The notes: generated by a model from the letters alone, not told the origin. A DNA stretch of 64,000 nucleotides from Mixta gaviniae (GCF_002953195.1 NZ_CP026377.1:3844001-3908000), one strand, 5' to 3'; positions 36,223 to 45,094 are shown, numbered from the stretch's first letter. Numbers and translations are program-made.

Positions 36223-37022
36223 CAGAACCCCAGCGACGATGTGACTCTGGTTGCGGCGCCTTTGCCCTTGCCGGCCAGTTGACCGGCCTGTTTATTCAGG
36301 TCGCCGTAAATGGCCGTGAGCGACTCATCAACACGGGTCAGTGCCAGATTAAAGGTAATTTTGCGGGGCGAGCCGTCTGTGAAAAACTCCGCGCCGGTCT
36401 CGCTGATGCTGTTGATAACGTACATTGCGTAAATCATGTCGTTACCCGACAGGAGCGGCCACGCGCATCCCTCCCCGGCCATCAGCCTGACCGCCGTCAG
36501 GGTCAGTTTGCCGCCGGTGATCTCCGGGTAAAGCTCACCGCTGAGGGTGATTTTCTCCTCCCCGGCGCCGGGAAACTGAAAGGCGCCACGCTTACCGATG
36601 CGGCTGTTTGATGGCCAGTGATATTCCGCGTCCCGCTGCATGCTCTGAAACGGCAGCGTCTGACGCCTGATCCTCTTCAAACGTTGGCTTGTAGCTTTCG
36701 GCCATATTGCTGACTGCAACCAGCGTACGGGTATCGTCATAAAGACCCATTTCACGCAGCCAGGAGCCCCCGTTTCCGGCGGGATAATCAGTTCGGCCAT
36801 GATGTAATTCTTGTGTTTGTTGCCCTGGCTGATCCTGTTTAATTTTCCGCGCCAGACCTCATTCATCAGTTTCGTCTGGCTGGCAGAGGGTTCGGGAAGT
36901 TTGCCGCCGCCGTCGCCGACTGCCATCGCGATGATATTGCCTTTTCTACCGCCCGGCGTGAGCGCGGCGGCAAATTTTGCCGTGCCTGCGGTGGTGACCA
37001 TCGTTCTGTATTTCGTTGCCAT
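36222..37022 (-). pseudogene. gpH-gpU chimera: tail-fibre N-terminus joined to tail protein U
   Basis: One open frame of 266 codons that is not a natural protein. Residues 1-about 85 (MATKYRTMVTTAGTAKFAAA, MAVGDGGGKLPEPSASQTKL) are the N-terminus of a P2 gpH-type tail fibre. After ELIIPPETG the frame shifts at a five-G run (+ strand CCCCC 36767-36771); with six G it reads GSWLREMGLYDDT, the usual fibre continuation. From about residue 125 (TLPFQSMQRDAEYHWPSNSR) to the end it is gpU. G, FI, FII, E and T are missing between them. It records a large deletion in element C. Confidence 0.78.
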
Positions 37023-37060
37023 GTTCTTCTCGCTTAACCCGGATAAACCGTCGTGCCTGG

Positions 37061-37195
37061 CTCAACGAGAGCGCCACGCTGTTTCGCCGCAAGTATGACC
37101 AGAACGGCGCACATGCCGGTTACATCATGTACGTTACCGACGCGGCGCAAAGCAGTACCGATGTTAAGGCGCTGCGCAAGGCAATGCACGATTCG
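37061..37195 (+). pseudogene. gpQ portal fragment (element C)
   Basis: About 45 codons (LNESATLFRRKYDQNGAHAG, YIMYVTDAAQSSTDVKALRK) match the middle of the intact portal at 24165-25202 but are diverged from it, so this is from a second P2-like phage and not a duplication of element B. Both ends are lost: the left at the H gene junction, the right at the cos-like stretch. Confidence 0.8.
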
Positions 37196-37275
37196 GACCC
37201 TCCGGATCGCAGTGCCTTCCTCGCCCCGCCTGCCCGCTTCGCGTGTCGGTTTTAATGCAGTTGCATTGAGTCATC
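37196..37275. other. cos-like stretch of element C
   Basis: CGCCCCGCCTGCCCGCTTCG followed by TGCAGTTGCATTGA parallels the element B cos-proximal stretch at 26590-26650. It directly follows the truncated portal gene. After it no early genes of P2 are found, so the rest of element C is missing or replaced. Confidence 0.45.
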
Positions 37276-37397
37276 AGATCCTTGTCAACACTGGCACCGC
37301 CCAGCATCACGAAAATTACGTGACGCATGCAAAACAATGCAGTGAATGCATGCAGACAGCTAAAGGGGGATTGTCTCGTATTATTAAAGCGCGTTTA

Positions 37398-37652
37398 TTA
37401 ATGCTTCTCACGCGTTATAGCACGATACATTTTACCCACGACATACACAGCCAGAATGCCGAATAATATTGATGAAATCGAAAAAAACACAATTGACGAG
37501 AGGAAGGGACTGAACAAACCACCCAGGCTCGTAAAATCGCTAAGCCTGGCAAGAATGTCATTTGGAACCTTCCTTAATATAACTTCAGGAATTATTAGAA
37601 ATGAAATGATTGCCGCCACAACATAAATGAGAATTTTTCGACTTTTTTTCAT
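37398..37652 (-). CDS. Small two-segment membrane protein
   Basis: An 84-residue protein from ATG 37652 with AAGG 8 bases upstream. Two hydrophobic segments are predicted: ILIYVVAAIISFLIIPEVIL (about residues 6-25) and SSIVFFSISSILFGILAVYV (about 52-72). Family not recognised. It is divergent from the adjacent AT-rich operon and could be a holin-like or immunity-type membrane protein, but there is no specific evidence. Confidence 0.5.
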   Translation of the reverse strand: MKKSRKILIYVVAAIISFLIIPEVILRKVPNDILARLSDFTSLGGLFSPFLSSIVFFSISSILFGILAVYVVGKMYRAITREKH

Positions 37653-37722
37653 CTTCAACCTTGCCCCTGCGAGCGACCATGATCAATCATTAGCCAGCAA
37701 TGTTACAACAAGGCATATGGAA

Positions 37723-38187
37723 ATGGCACAAAACTATCTTAAGTGGAAATCAGAAACAGACAGAAATATGGCTATAGCCGTAACCAGGGCTTTAAGAGAG
37801 ATCCATGAAGGCCAAATGGAAACTATCGAAAAGGTGAAACTTGGTAGTCAACAGCTTATTCATTACGGTTCATGCTTCGTGACTAACGAATACTACAGAA
37901 GTACCTGCCATGAACAATGGAGCGAAGATAAGCGCTTGTATTTGTCCTTGTTAGAAATATATAAAAGGAATGATGTCGTGCTTGATATGGTCGAACTTTA
38001 CTTTCGTAAAGCTTTCAGGCGCCTTGGAGAAAATAAAAGTAATGCGCTTGTTTCTTACTTAAAGGAGAAAATTGGGGAAAAAGCTTATGATGCAGTTGAC
38101 CGCTCAAGCAAGCTCGCAATTTCGTTGACTATTGCCAAATTAATCGTAAGCAGTGGTGATTTCAGGATTCATTTATTCGCAAAGTGA
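37723..38187 (+). CDS. Hypothetical helical protein (154 aa)
   Basis: First gene of a three-gene coupled AT-rich cluster. The start at ATG 37723 is chosen because AAGG lies 9 bases before it; an upstream in-frame ATG at 37627 would overlap the divergent gene's start, although it would add a short hydrophobic N-terminus (MRIFRLFFIFNLAPAS) that might be a signal. Charged, mostly helical (ALREIHEGQMETIEKVKLGS, MVELYFRKAFRRLGENKSN). Family not recognised. Its stop overlaps the next start. Confidence 0.5.
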   Translation: MAQNYLKWKSETDRNMAIAVTRALREIHEGQMETIEKVKLGSQQLIHYGSCFVTNEYYRSTCHEQWSEDKRLYLSLLEIYKRNDVVLDMVELYFRKAFRRLGENKSNALVSYLKEKIGEKAYDAVDRSSKLAISLTIAKLIVSSGDFRIHLFAK

Positions 38188-38432
38188 ATCAAATGTCCAC
38201 ATGGTTTGTGCAACTTACGACATTTTATTCCAAAGCAGAGATAGCAGCACAGGCAGCAAGGAAGCTTAAATTTCAGGATTCGGAATATTATCAAATACTT
38301 TATCGTGAAAAGATAGAAATGCTGTATTTCCTTATCGAATCTCAGATGTCGAAAGTAATGTACGAGTTTCAATCCGGCGGAAATAATGAAGAGGTTATCG
38401 GTGACGCCTTGTACTGGATGTTAAAAAAATGA
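38184..38432 (+). CDS. Hypothetical protein (82 aa)
   Basis: Second gene of the cluster, overlapping the previous gene by 4 bases (start codon inside its last codons). Short helical protein (SKAEIAAQAARKLKFQDSEY, QILYREKIEMLYFLIESQMS). Not recognised. Its stop overlaps the next start as ATGA, so all three genes are translationally coupled. Confidence 0.5.
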   Translation: MNQMSTWFVQLTTFYSKAEIAAQAARKLKFQDSEYYQILYREKIEMLYFLIESQMSKVMYEFQSGGNNEEVIGDALYWMLKK

Positions 38433-38605
38433 AAAAGTTTTTCTTATTTTTATGGGGCACTCACTCTCACTTAGTTCCCATCGTCCTTATACTGGCAGGC
38501 GCTTTTTTGTTTATTAGTTTCATCCCTGACTATTCTGGGATGCTTACTTTTATATGGTTTTTAATCGTCTCTTATTTATATCTAAAATATAATCGATGGT
38601 ATTGA
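38429..38605 (+). CDS. Small membrane protein (58 aa)
   Basis: Third gene of the cluster: 58 residues, almost entirely hydrophobic with two segments (LVPIVLILAGAFLFISFI, about 15-32, and MLTFIWFLIVSYLYL, about 38-52). The start overlaps the preceding stop as ATGA. A membrane-anchored small partner following two soluble proteins suggests a functional unit, but its role is unknown. Confidence 0.5.
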   Translation: MKKFFLFLWGTHSHLVPIVLILAGAFLFISFIPDYSGMLTFIWFLIVSYLYLKYNRWY

Positions 38606-38668
38606 TAGCCCTCATTAGGGCTATCAACTTGAATTTATTTTTTTTGTGAGTATTAAAACCATGATTAA

Positions 38669-39000
38669 TCAGGAGCCTCCTCTGCTGTTAAAAATCCCAA
38701 GTATCTTGATTCAGCTGAGTTGACGGCAATCATAAACTGCATGCCCTCGATCAGCGAAACCGGCCTTTCTGCCCGGCACATGTATAATCCGGACCGATAT
38801 GTCCCTTTGCATATCCGGGAAAAGCCATACGTTACGGTAAGCGCATGGTAGATCCCCGCAATGTCAAAGGTCTGTTCAGATATGAAATAGAGATGTACAA
38901 GCTGTACCGTAAAAAAGCCACCACCGACTATAAAAAATATACTCTGGAAGTTGTGGTAAGAGGATCTTACTGGACAATTACCCACTTTTTCTATTTTTAG
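38669..39000 (+). pseudogene. Orphan polymorphic-toxin C-terminal fragment, frameshifted
   Basis: Two adjoining frames together read like a toxin tip: SAVKNPKYLDSAELTAIINC and MYNPDRYVPLHIREK, then, after one missing A in the run at 38820-38823, AIRYGKRMVDPRNVKGLF, KYTLEVVVRGSYWTITHFFY and a stop at 38998. The YVPLHIRE...RMVDP pattern is one I associate with Rhs/CDI toxin C-termini. There is no N-terminal delivery domain; the frame begins after a stop. With the adjacent immunity-like remnant it looks like an orphan toxin-immunity cassette. The family is a tentative call. Confidence 0.5.
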
Positions 39001-39462
39001 GCAGCCGACAGGAGCGCAACAAGGTTTGATATTAAAAACGAAGAATTCATCTTTGCTATTTCTCCTTTTGAAAAAGTTATCGATAACGGGATCGATTCCG
39101 GGCATCACCGCTGGGACTGGGTTAAATGCTTTGTTGAATTTTCTGTTCCTGGCCTGAAGGCACAATTCCAGACTGAGTTTACCGTAGGCGAACTACAGAT
39201 ATTGCATGAGCGGTTCCCTGCTTACCATGATGCGCTGATTGCCCAACGTGAAATCATGCCTTTTGAATTCCGCAGCGAATGCCGCCAGCTGAATATGGTT
39301 ATCAGAAAAGTTACGGGCAGCGACAGTGTTGTTATTGAATATGAAATTTGACCAGAAGCACATGCTGATAGTGTCCAGGTCAAAGGTGATTTCAGCCTTG
39401 ATGAAAGCTTTTTCTCTGACATTCCTCATCGGCTGGATGAGATGATTACATGGCACAATTAG
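39001..39462 (+). pseudogene. WapI-like immunity protein remnant
   Basis: The frame from 39001 encodes RFDIKNEEFIFAISPFEKVI, WDWVKCFVEFSVPGLKAQFQ, TEFTVGELQILHERFPAYHD and LNMVIRKVTG, then an in-frame TGA at 39349, then PEAHADSVQVKGDFSLDESF to TAG 39462. It resembles WapI-type immunity proteins. No start codon is left near RFD, so both the start and one internal codon are damaged. It follows the toxin fragment, the normal toxin-immunity order. Confidence 0.55.
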
Positions 39463-39624
39463 GCATGCCGGCATTTAAACGTGCCATCCAGGCATCCCCG
39501 TCGTAATGGATTTTTATGCGGGCGCATGTGGTGAGCTTCGTAGCCCATCTTCGCTTTATCGGTTTTCTTCCATCGCCCTTAGGATTAATCTTAAGCTTCT
39601 TTTACCCACACTAAGGATGTGATG

Positions 39625-39990
39625 ATGAAAATCGTTCTGGGGCTTGCTGCGCTTGTGGCTTCTTATACGGCTAATGCCGCTTTTGTTAATCCGATGGACT
39701 TTAACGGCTCAGAAGGCCAAAAGCAGGAAGTGATCGAATATATCAAAGAAAAAGTAAAATCTGAGTACTGCGACGGCGCCGTTGATATGTGCCAGCCGAC
39801 CACGCTGCGCATGATGGAAAAGCAAAACCTTGCGGCATTTAAGCAGCTTACCCGCGCTAAAAACCGCGAAGTGATGGACCGGGTAATCAGCGATTATTGC
39901 GATAGCGCGGTGGATATGTGCAACTACGTAACCATCGATATGATGTACAAACAAAACCTCAAGGCCAGCGGCGAAGCGTTAAGCTGGTAA
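39625..39990 (+). CDS. Secreted protein with a duplicated Cys motif
   Basis: A 121-residue protein, ATG 39625 with AAGGA 7 bases upstream. Seen: signal peptide MKIVLGLAALVASYTANA, then two similar units: YCDGAVDMCQPTTLRMMEKQNL at about 52-73 and YCDSAVDMCNYVTIDMMYKQ at about 94-113. The repeated CDxAVDMC pairs suggest two disulphide- or metal-binding modules in the periplasm. Family not recognised. It marks the return to typical chromosomal base composition. Confidence 0.65.
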   Translation: MKIVLGLAALVASYTANAAFVNPMDFNGSEGQKQEVIEYIKEKVKSEYCDGAVDMCQPTTLRMMEKQNLAAFKQLTRAKNREVMDRVISDYCDSAVDMCNYVTIDMMYKQNLKASGEALSW

Positions 39991-40120
39991 TCCTTTCCGC
40001 AGCCGCTCTTTCACTCCCCTCTTCCAAAAACCGCTTTCGCGGCATGCATATCAAAGAGACGGCTGCCCTCCTTCCGTACGGCGGAAGATCGCACTGCGCC
40101 CCCTTTCAGTCCAAAGGCAA

Positions 40121-41014
40121 TCACGCTTCGGCGCCAAAGCGCGCCATCAGAAAATCAATCACACTGCGCAGCTTTGCCGAAGGGCGGTGATCCTGCAGAT
40201 AGGTCAGGTACATCGGCGTTGGCTTATAAGACCAGCCCGGCAACACCTGAATCAGGCGGCCCTGAGCGATATCCTCCCTCAAAACCGATTCCGGCTGCAG
40301 GACAATGCCGCAATGATTCAAGGCGGCGATCCGGAGCGCCTCGCCCTGATTCGACATAAAACGCCCATGTATCGTCGCTTTAAACAGCTCCCCTTCCGGC
40401 CCCATTAATTCCCAGCGATTCGGCGTCAGCCAATAGGCTATTTCCAGGCAGCTGTAATCGCCCAGCTGGCTGGGATGTTCCGGCAGGCCATGATGGGCGA
40501 TATAGCCAGGAGAGGCCGCTAATATTCTGCGGTACGGGCGCAAAGGCCGGGCAACGACGCCGGGTTCATTCATCTCGCCAATTTGAATCCCCAGCTCGTA
40601 GTTTCCCTGGCTTAAGTTTTGGATACGATTCTCCAGGGTTAACATGACATTTACCGCGGGATTCAGCGCCATATAATCGCTTAGCGCCGGCACTAAGCGA
40701 TGGCCGCCAAAACTGACCGGCGCAATCATGCGTACGATGCCCTGAGGGGATGCCTGTAATTCGGATGCGCTGCTTTCAGCCAATGCGAACGCCGATAACA
40801 CCCGCTGGCAGCGCTCATAGTAAAGCTGGCCAACTTCCGTCAGCTGCTGTCGACGCGTTGTGCGATGCAGCAACCGGGATCCCAGCCGCTGCTCAATCGA
40901 GCGAATCTGTTTAGCCACCATGGTGGCCGATACCCCGCTGACGTCAGCCGCCGCGGTAAAGCTGCCGCATTCAACCACCCTGACAAACATCTCCATCCCT
41001 GACAGCTTATCCAT
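40121..41014 (-). CDS. LysR-family regulator
   Basis: A 297-residue LysR-type transcriptional regulator with an N-terminal HTH (MEMFVRVVECGSFTAAADVS, QIRSIEQRLGSRLLHRTTRR) and a periplasmic-binding-like effector domain. It is divergent from the tautomerase gene (118 bp apart), the usual layout for a regulator and its target. The inducer cannot be read from sequence. Confidence 0.88.
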   Translation of the reverse strand: MDKLSGMEMFVRVVECGSFTAAADVSGVSATMVAKQIRSIEQRLGSRLLHRTTRRQQLTEVGQLYYERCQRVLSAFALAESSASELQASPQGIVRMIAPVSFGGHRLVPALSDYMALNPAVNVMLTLENRIQNLSQGNYELGIQIGEMNEPGVVARPLRPYRRILAASPGYIAHHGLPEHPSQLGDYSCLEIAYWLTPNRWELMGPEGELFKATIHGRFMSNQGEALRIAALNHCGIVLQPESVLREDIAQGRLIQVLPGWSYKPTPMYLTYLQDHRPSAKLRSVIDFLMARFGAEA

Positions 41015-41132
41015 GATTACGAACCTAATGGTTTGGAATTATTCAACTTATTACATATTTATCATTATGACAGCTTAAGTAAATATACGTTTGTCGGCTC
41101 CGGATGGGGGCCTTTAAAAACAGAGGGTTAAC

Positions 41133-41315
41133 ATGCCTGTTTTACGTTTAGAAATGGTGCCGGGCCGTACGCCTGAACAAAAACGTGATTTTGTCCGTGA
41201 AGTGACCCGCGTTGCGGTGGAGACATTGCAATGCAAGCCTGAGAGCGTCGATGTGTTGATTATTGAGCTGCCCAAAGCGCACTGGGCAAAAGCGGGAAAG
41301 CTGATGGCGGATTAG
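41133..41315 (+). CDS. 4-oxalocrotonate tautomerase-family enzyme
   Basis: A 60-residue tautomerase. After Met removal the protein starts with the catalytic Pro-1 and has the conserved Arg-11 (PVLRLEMVPGRTPEQK). The second arginine of classic 4-OT (Arg-39 region) is not evident, so its substrate may differ. It is divergent from the LysR gene. A terminator hairpin follows. Confidence 0.8.
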   Translation: MPVLRLEMVPGRTPEQKRDFVREVTRVAVETLQCKPESVDVLIIELPKAHWAKAGKLMAD

Positions 41316-41332
41316 TCTCCAGCGCGCTCACC

Positions 41333-41367
41333 CTCTGCAGCCATGGTATTTATCTCTGGCTGCAGAG
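41333..41367 (+). terminator. Hairpin after the tautomerase gene
   Basis: Perfect 10-bp arms CTCTGCAGCC (41333-41342) and GGCTGCAGAG (41358-41367) with a 15-base loop; little T-run follows, so it could also be a regulatory hairpin. Confidence 0.5.
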
Positions 41368-41401
41368 GCGCCATCAGGTATTGCTGAATGACATCTACCT
41401 G

Positions 41402-41425
41402 TTCACACCGATATGGCGGTGTGAA
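41402..41425. promoter_or_regulatory. Palindrome upstream of the DMT exporter
   Basis: Inverted repeat TTCACACCG (41402-41410) / CGGTGTGAA (41417-41425), spacer 6, ending 33 bases before the exporter start. It could be an operator or a 5'-leader hairpin. Confidence 0.35.
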
Positions 41426-41458
41426 TATTGCGCCTGTTATTTGACCGGAATCCCTATT

Positions 41459-42412
41459 ATGAAAGCATCCTATTCAAAGGGCGTTATGTGCTGCCTGATC
41501 GCAACCCTCTCCTGGGGAGCGACATTTCCGCTGATGACCAGCGCGCTAACGCATGTCGATCCCTATACTTTTACCACGCTACGCTATGGCTTCGCTGGCA
41601 TCGCTCTGGCTGTTACGCTTCTGATGCGCGAAGGAAAACAAAGCTTCCGCTTGTGCGGCGAACGCGCAGGCCTGGCCTGGCTATTAGGCTCGGCGGCCTT
41701 TGTCGGCTTCGGCTTTTTCGTCTTTTTAGGCCAGCAAATGGCGGGAAAGGATGGCGCGCTGACCGCCTCAATTATGATGGCGACAATGCCCATGCTCGGT
41801 ATCCTGGTTAACTGGCTGATACACCGGATTGCCCCACCCGCCTTTTCTGTTGCGTTAATTCTTATCTCCTTTTTGGGCGTGATTACCGTCGTCACGAAAG
41901 GGCATTACGGTAGCCTGTTTGAGTCGCCGGCCAGCTATAAAGCAAACGCGTTGATTATTTTCGGCGCGCTGTGTTGGGTAATTTATACCGTCGGTGCCGC
42001 CTGCTTTCCTGAATGGTCGCCGCTACGGTATACCACCCTCACAACCTGCCTGGGCATGACCAGCGTTCTCGTTCTGAACGCTATTATTTATCTGGCGGGT
42101 CTCGTGGCCGTTCCGTCGGTTAATGATCTGCTGTTTATCGTTCCACATGTCCTCTACACAGCCATAATAGCCAGCTTCATCGGGATCCTGTGCTGGAACA
42201 CAGGTAATAAAATCCTTATGCCAGTAAACGGCGTCTTATTTATGGATGTGGTACCCGTCACTGCTTTCACTCTCTCAGCGCTGACAGGATTAATGCCGGG
42301 CCCGGCTGAAATCGCCGGCGCGTGTATCACGGGAGCGGCCCTGGTCGTCAACAATCTCTGTCTTCGCTATCGTCTATCCAGGATCACCGCCATACCGGTA
42401 TGTGGCAGATAG
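41459..42412 (+). CDS. EamA-family DMT exporter
   Basis: An inner-membrane drug/metabolite transporter of about 317 residues, from ATG 41459 (MKASYSKGVMCCLIATLSWG), chosen over 41381 because GGAA lies 9 bases before it and the family begins at the first membrane helix. Ten hydrophobic segments in two EamA halves are expected. The substrate is unknown; the location after the LysR-tautomerase block might link it to export of a small metabolite. Confidence 0.82.
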   Translation: MKASYSKGVMCCLIATLSWGATFPLMTSALTHVDPYTFTTLRYGFAGIALAVTLLMREGKQSFRLCGERAGLAWLLGSAAFVGFGFFVFLGQQMAGKDGALTASIMMATMPMLGILVNWLIHRIAPPAFSVALILISFLGVITVVTKGHYGSLFESPASYKANALIIFGALCWVIYTVGAACFPEWSPLRYTTLTTCLGMTSVLVLNAIIYLAGLVAVPSVNDLLFIVPHVLYTAIIASFIGILCWNTGNKILMPVNGVLFMDVVPVTAFTLSALTGLMPGPAEIAGACITGAALVVNNLCLRYRLSRITAIPVCGR

Positions 42413-42528
42413 CGCCAGGCCTGTCGGGCTGCCGCTAACGCAATAAAAGGGTTTTCCCCCTGATGGTCGCCGCCGGGCGCGGGCGCGCGTTACCCCCTGG
42501 AACGCTGCGGCGCCAGGCGGCGTTTCAA

Positions 42529-42972
42529 TCAGGACTTGCCGTTATAGCCGTCCCAGTAGGTCGCAGTGGCGCCTTCCAGCAAGATCTTGCTTTGTGCCTC
42601 AGGTTGTTCCGCATCGTACGACTGCGAAATAAAAGTGCTTTTCTGAGAAGCAGCCGCAAACGGCCCTTCTTCCGCCGCGCTGCTGGCGCGATTCTGGTTA
42701 AAGCTGGCCACGCGCTGCTGCGCCTGCGCCTGCGCCAGCGTCAGGCCCTCCGCGCGATCTTTTTTCCCCAGCTGGTAAAACGGGTTGAGAAATGCTGTCA
42801 TCCGTCGCGCATTGTCGGTGGTCAGCGGCCGGGTATTGGGATCGAAATGCATTCTGGCTATTTTATAAGCCATATGGTGAGCATTTATCTCCACGCTGGT
42901 CTGCGGCCCGGCGCAGGCGGAAAGCAGTAATGGCAGGGTCAGAACAATAGATGAAACATATTTGCAAGGCAT
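42529..42972 (-). CDS. Exc2-family lipoprotein
   Basis: A 147-residue lipoprotein with a clear lipobox (LTLPLLLSAC, Cys about residue 20) and a mature part with HMAYKIARMHFDPNTRPLTT. It resembles chromosomal Exc2-type lipoproteins, named after a plasmid entry-exclusion protein. It is probably outer-membrane anchored. Function in the chromosome is unknown. Confidence 0.7.
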   Translation of the reverse strand: MPCKYVSSIVLTLPLLLSACAGPQTSVEINAHHMAYKIARMHFDPNTRPLTTDNARRMTAFLNPFYQLGKKDRAEGLTLAQAQAQQRVASFNQNRASSAAEEGPFAAASQKSTFISQSYDAEQPEAQSKILLEGATATYWDGYNGKS

Positions 42973-43303
42973 CTGTTTTATATCCTTATAAAAGTGTGCC
43001 GCAGACTATACGCCCTGACGTGATTCTCAGTAAACCTTGCGGAGAGTTGTCAGGCTGATTAGCACATAGCGTTTTTCGCTTCCTGCATAGTTTAACGCTG
43101 TAGCAGCCGGCCGGCAGGATTGCGTTATTTCGGCCGGATATTGCCCTTAAGTTATCCAATAGCGATTTAATCAGAAAGCGAGATTACGTAAATGTGATTT
43201 GTGAGAGGAAAGAATAATAGCGATTTATTTATCGCAGAACCGTTAAGTTCCGGCTCTGCGATAACACGCTTTTCTGGCAGAAAATAGCTATGACCGGGCG
43301 TTA
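42973..43303. other. No gene recognised (331 bp)
   Basis: The gap between the Exc2-type lipoprotein (minus) and the next minus-strand gene. It contains the lipoprotein promoter and AT-rich sequence; I see no convincing open frame, tRNA or terminator with a strong stem. Confidence 0.35.
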
Positions 43304-43630
43304 TTAAGAGGGTACGTTGACCTGCCCGGTCTTCAGGGCTTCATCCGCATAGCTGTGTATAGTAGCGATAGCAACGGCCAGCCGCTTTGCCTTTGCTGGC
43401 GCCTGGCTAATCATTTTTATTTTTCGCGCCTGTTCGGCAATGGTTTTTCTTAATTTTTCATTTTCCAGCAGCAGCCTGGTGTCATCGTGCCTCTGTAACT
43501 GCTCGCAATACAGCATCAAAGAGGAGAAATCATTAGCGTTAAGCGTTACCGTCTCCGGCGTTCTTTTTTCAACCCAGCTAAGCAATGATCTGATGCGCTC
43601 TGGCGACCAATCTGAAACAAATCTGTTCAT
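43304..43630 (-). CDS. Hypothetical coiled-coil protein (108 aa)
   Basis: An acidic-basic helical protein with a likely coiled coil (RLLLENEKLRKTIAEQARKI, about residues 54-73) and an alanine/lysine-rich C-terminus. No signal peptide or recognised domain. The frame is clean and the ATG is at 43630. Function unknown. Confidence 0.55.
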   Translation of the reverse strand: MNRFVSDWSPERIRSLLSWVEKRTPETVTLNANDFSSLMLYCEQLQRHDDTRLLLENEKLRKTIAEQARKIKMISQAPAKAKRLAVAIATIHSYADEALKTGQVNVPS

Positions 43631-44206
43631 AAATAATCCTGGTATTATGCTGTGAAATTAAAATCGAACAATAATAACTAACCTGCCTATTTATTAGAGA
43701 GCGGCATTATCCGCTATGACCGGCTGTTGATAAAATGATCGAAATCAATAATAAAAGGGCACTTTTGTCTTTAATTCCTTGATTAACATTGACATGGTGA
43801 GAAACGCGTTTTCCCCTGAGAAGAGCAGCCTGTAGGGGTGGTCAACTTCCAGGCGAAATATTGCTTTTTCGATTTCTTTTTTACCGCCAACGTTAAAAAA
43901 CGCCCGTCGTCATGTTTATTAATGTAAAGTTTCGTTTGCTTATAAAAAGCAGCGAAAAATTAATCGCGCAATGTAATAAGAAATAATCATCAGGCTACAA
44001 TATTGATAATTATTGTTGCTTATTTTATTTAATCATTGCTATCAGCGATAAAAACACCGTACGCATATTGAGGTTGTTGATGACCCGTTCCGGTAAACGT
44101 TTTGAGAAGCGCCCAGGAAACGCCTGAGCAACGCGCGCGCCAGCGTTGTCCTGCAAGGTTAAGCCATCAGGCTGGCTGGTATGCCTGACCAGGCTGGCAG
44201 GGTGCC
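43631..44206. other. AT-rich intergenic stretch (576 bp)
   Basis: No gene is visible. The left part is strongly AT-rich and holds the promoter of the coiled-coil gene. Near the LysR stop there is a GC-rich repeated GCTGGC/CAGGCTGG pattern (about 44167-44200), perhaps a terminator of the LysR gene. Confidence 0.35.
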
Positions 44207-45094
44207 TTAGGGTTCGGCATATAACTCCCGTATCGCACGCAAAAAGCTGTCTAAAACGGGATTAGGATTATCTTTGGCGTAAACCAGGAAATTAAGCGCC
44301 TGGATATTCACCTCTTCAATATTCATAAAGGTCATGTTAGCAAAGCCCAGCGTTTTTGATGAAGCCGGGACGATAGCGCAGCCAAGGCCGGCATTGACCA
44401 TGCCCAGAATAGTATGGGTTTGCGCCAGCTGATATTTGTAGTCCGGCGTAATATTGTGAAAGAGAAACAGATCGGTAATGCGCTCATAAAAATAGCGCGC
44501 TTCCTCTTTAGCGTATAAAAAGAACGGCTCCTGGTTGAACGCCGACAACGGGATTTTACGCTTCCGCGCCAGCGGATGGTCGCTGGGAAAAGCAGCGATC
44601 AGGCTTTCAGCATTTAACGGCAGCCAGGCGAGCCGCGGATCGGGAGGAACCTGGCGCACAAAGCCAATATCCAGCTGATTATTCTCAATGGCGGCAATTT
44701 GCTTATTCGTCACCAGCTCCTGTAGGTCAAAAGTGACGCCCGGCAGCCGGCGCGCCATCTCTTTAAGCAGGCCGGGAATAAAGGCCCAGGAAAAAACGGC
44801 GGTAAATCCCATCGACAGGCTTCCCGTCTCGCCTGCGGCGCGCTGCTGCAGAGATAGCGCCAGCCGATCGCTGAGCTTAAGAATAAGCCGCGCCTCTTTT
44901 ACCAGCTGCGCGCCCATCGCCGTCAGCTCGACGCGACGGTTGCTGCGCGCGAAAAGGATAACGCCGAGGTTTTTTTCCAGCAGCTGGATCTGGCGGCTAA
45001 GCGGCGGTTGGGTCATGTTCAGGCGCGCCGCTGCGCGACTGAAGTTCAGCTCTTCCGCGACCGCCAGAAAACATTTCAACTGGTGCAGTTCCAT
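44207..45094 (-). CDS. LysR-family regulator of the dehydrogenase-transporter operon
   Basis: A 295-residue LysR-type regulator (MELHQLKCFLAVAEELNFSR, AAARLNMTQPPLSRQIQLLE). It is divergent from the 2-hydroxyacid dehydrogenase + MFS operon, 96 bp away, so it probably controls it. The effector is not known. Confidence 0.88.
   Translation of the reverse strand: MELHQLKCFLAVAEELNFSRAAARLNMTQPPLSRQIQLLEKNLGVILFARSNRRVELTAMGAQLVKEARLILKLSDRLALSLQQRAAGETGSLSMGFTAVFSWAFIPGLLKEMARRLPGVTFDLQELVTNKQIAAIENNQLDIGFVRQVPPDPRLAWLPLNAESLIAAFPSDHPLARKRKIPLSAFNQEPFFLYAKEEARYFYERITDLFLFHNITPDYKYQLAQTHTILGMVNAGLGCAIVPASSKTLGFANMTFMNIEEVNIQALNFLVYAKDNPNPVLDSFLRAIRELYAEP

Noticed and set aside
36222..37022. A single 266-residue phage tail protein
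   Set aside because: Its two halves match different P2 proteins (H and U) with an out-of-frame stretch between them; it is a chimera.
38665..39165. 166-codon minus-strand frame
   Set aside because: It is the antisense shadow of the toxin and immunity remnants, which show protein-family similarity on the plus strand.
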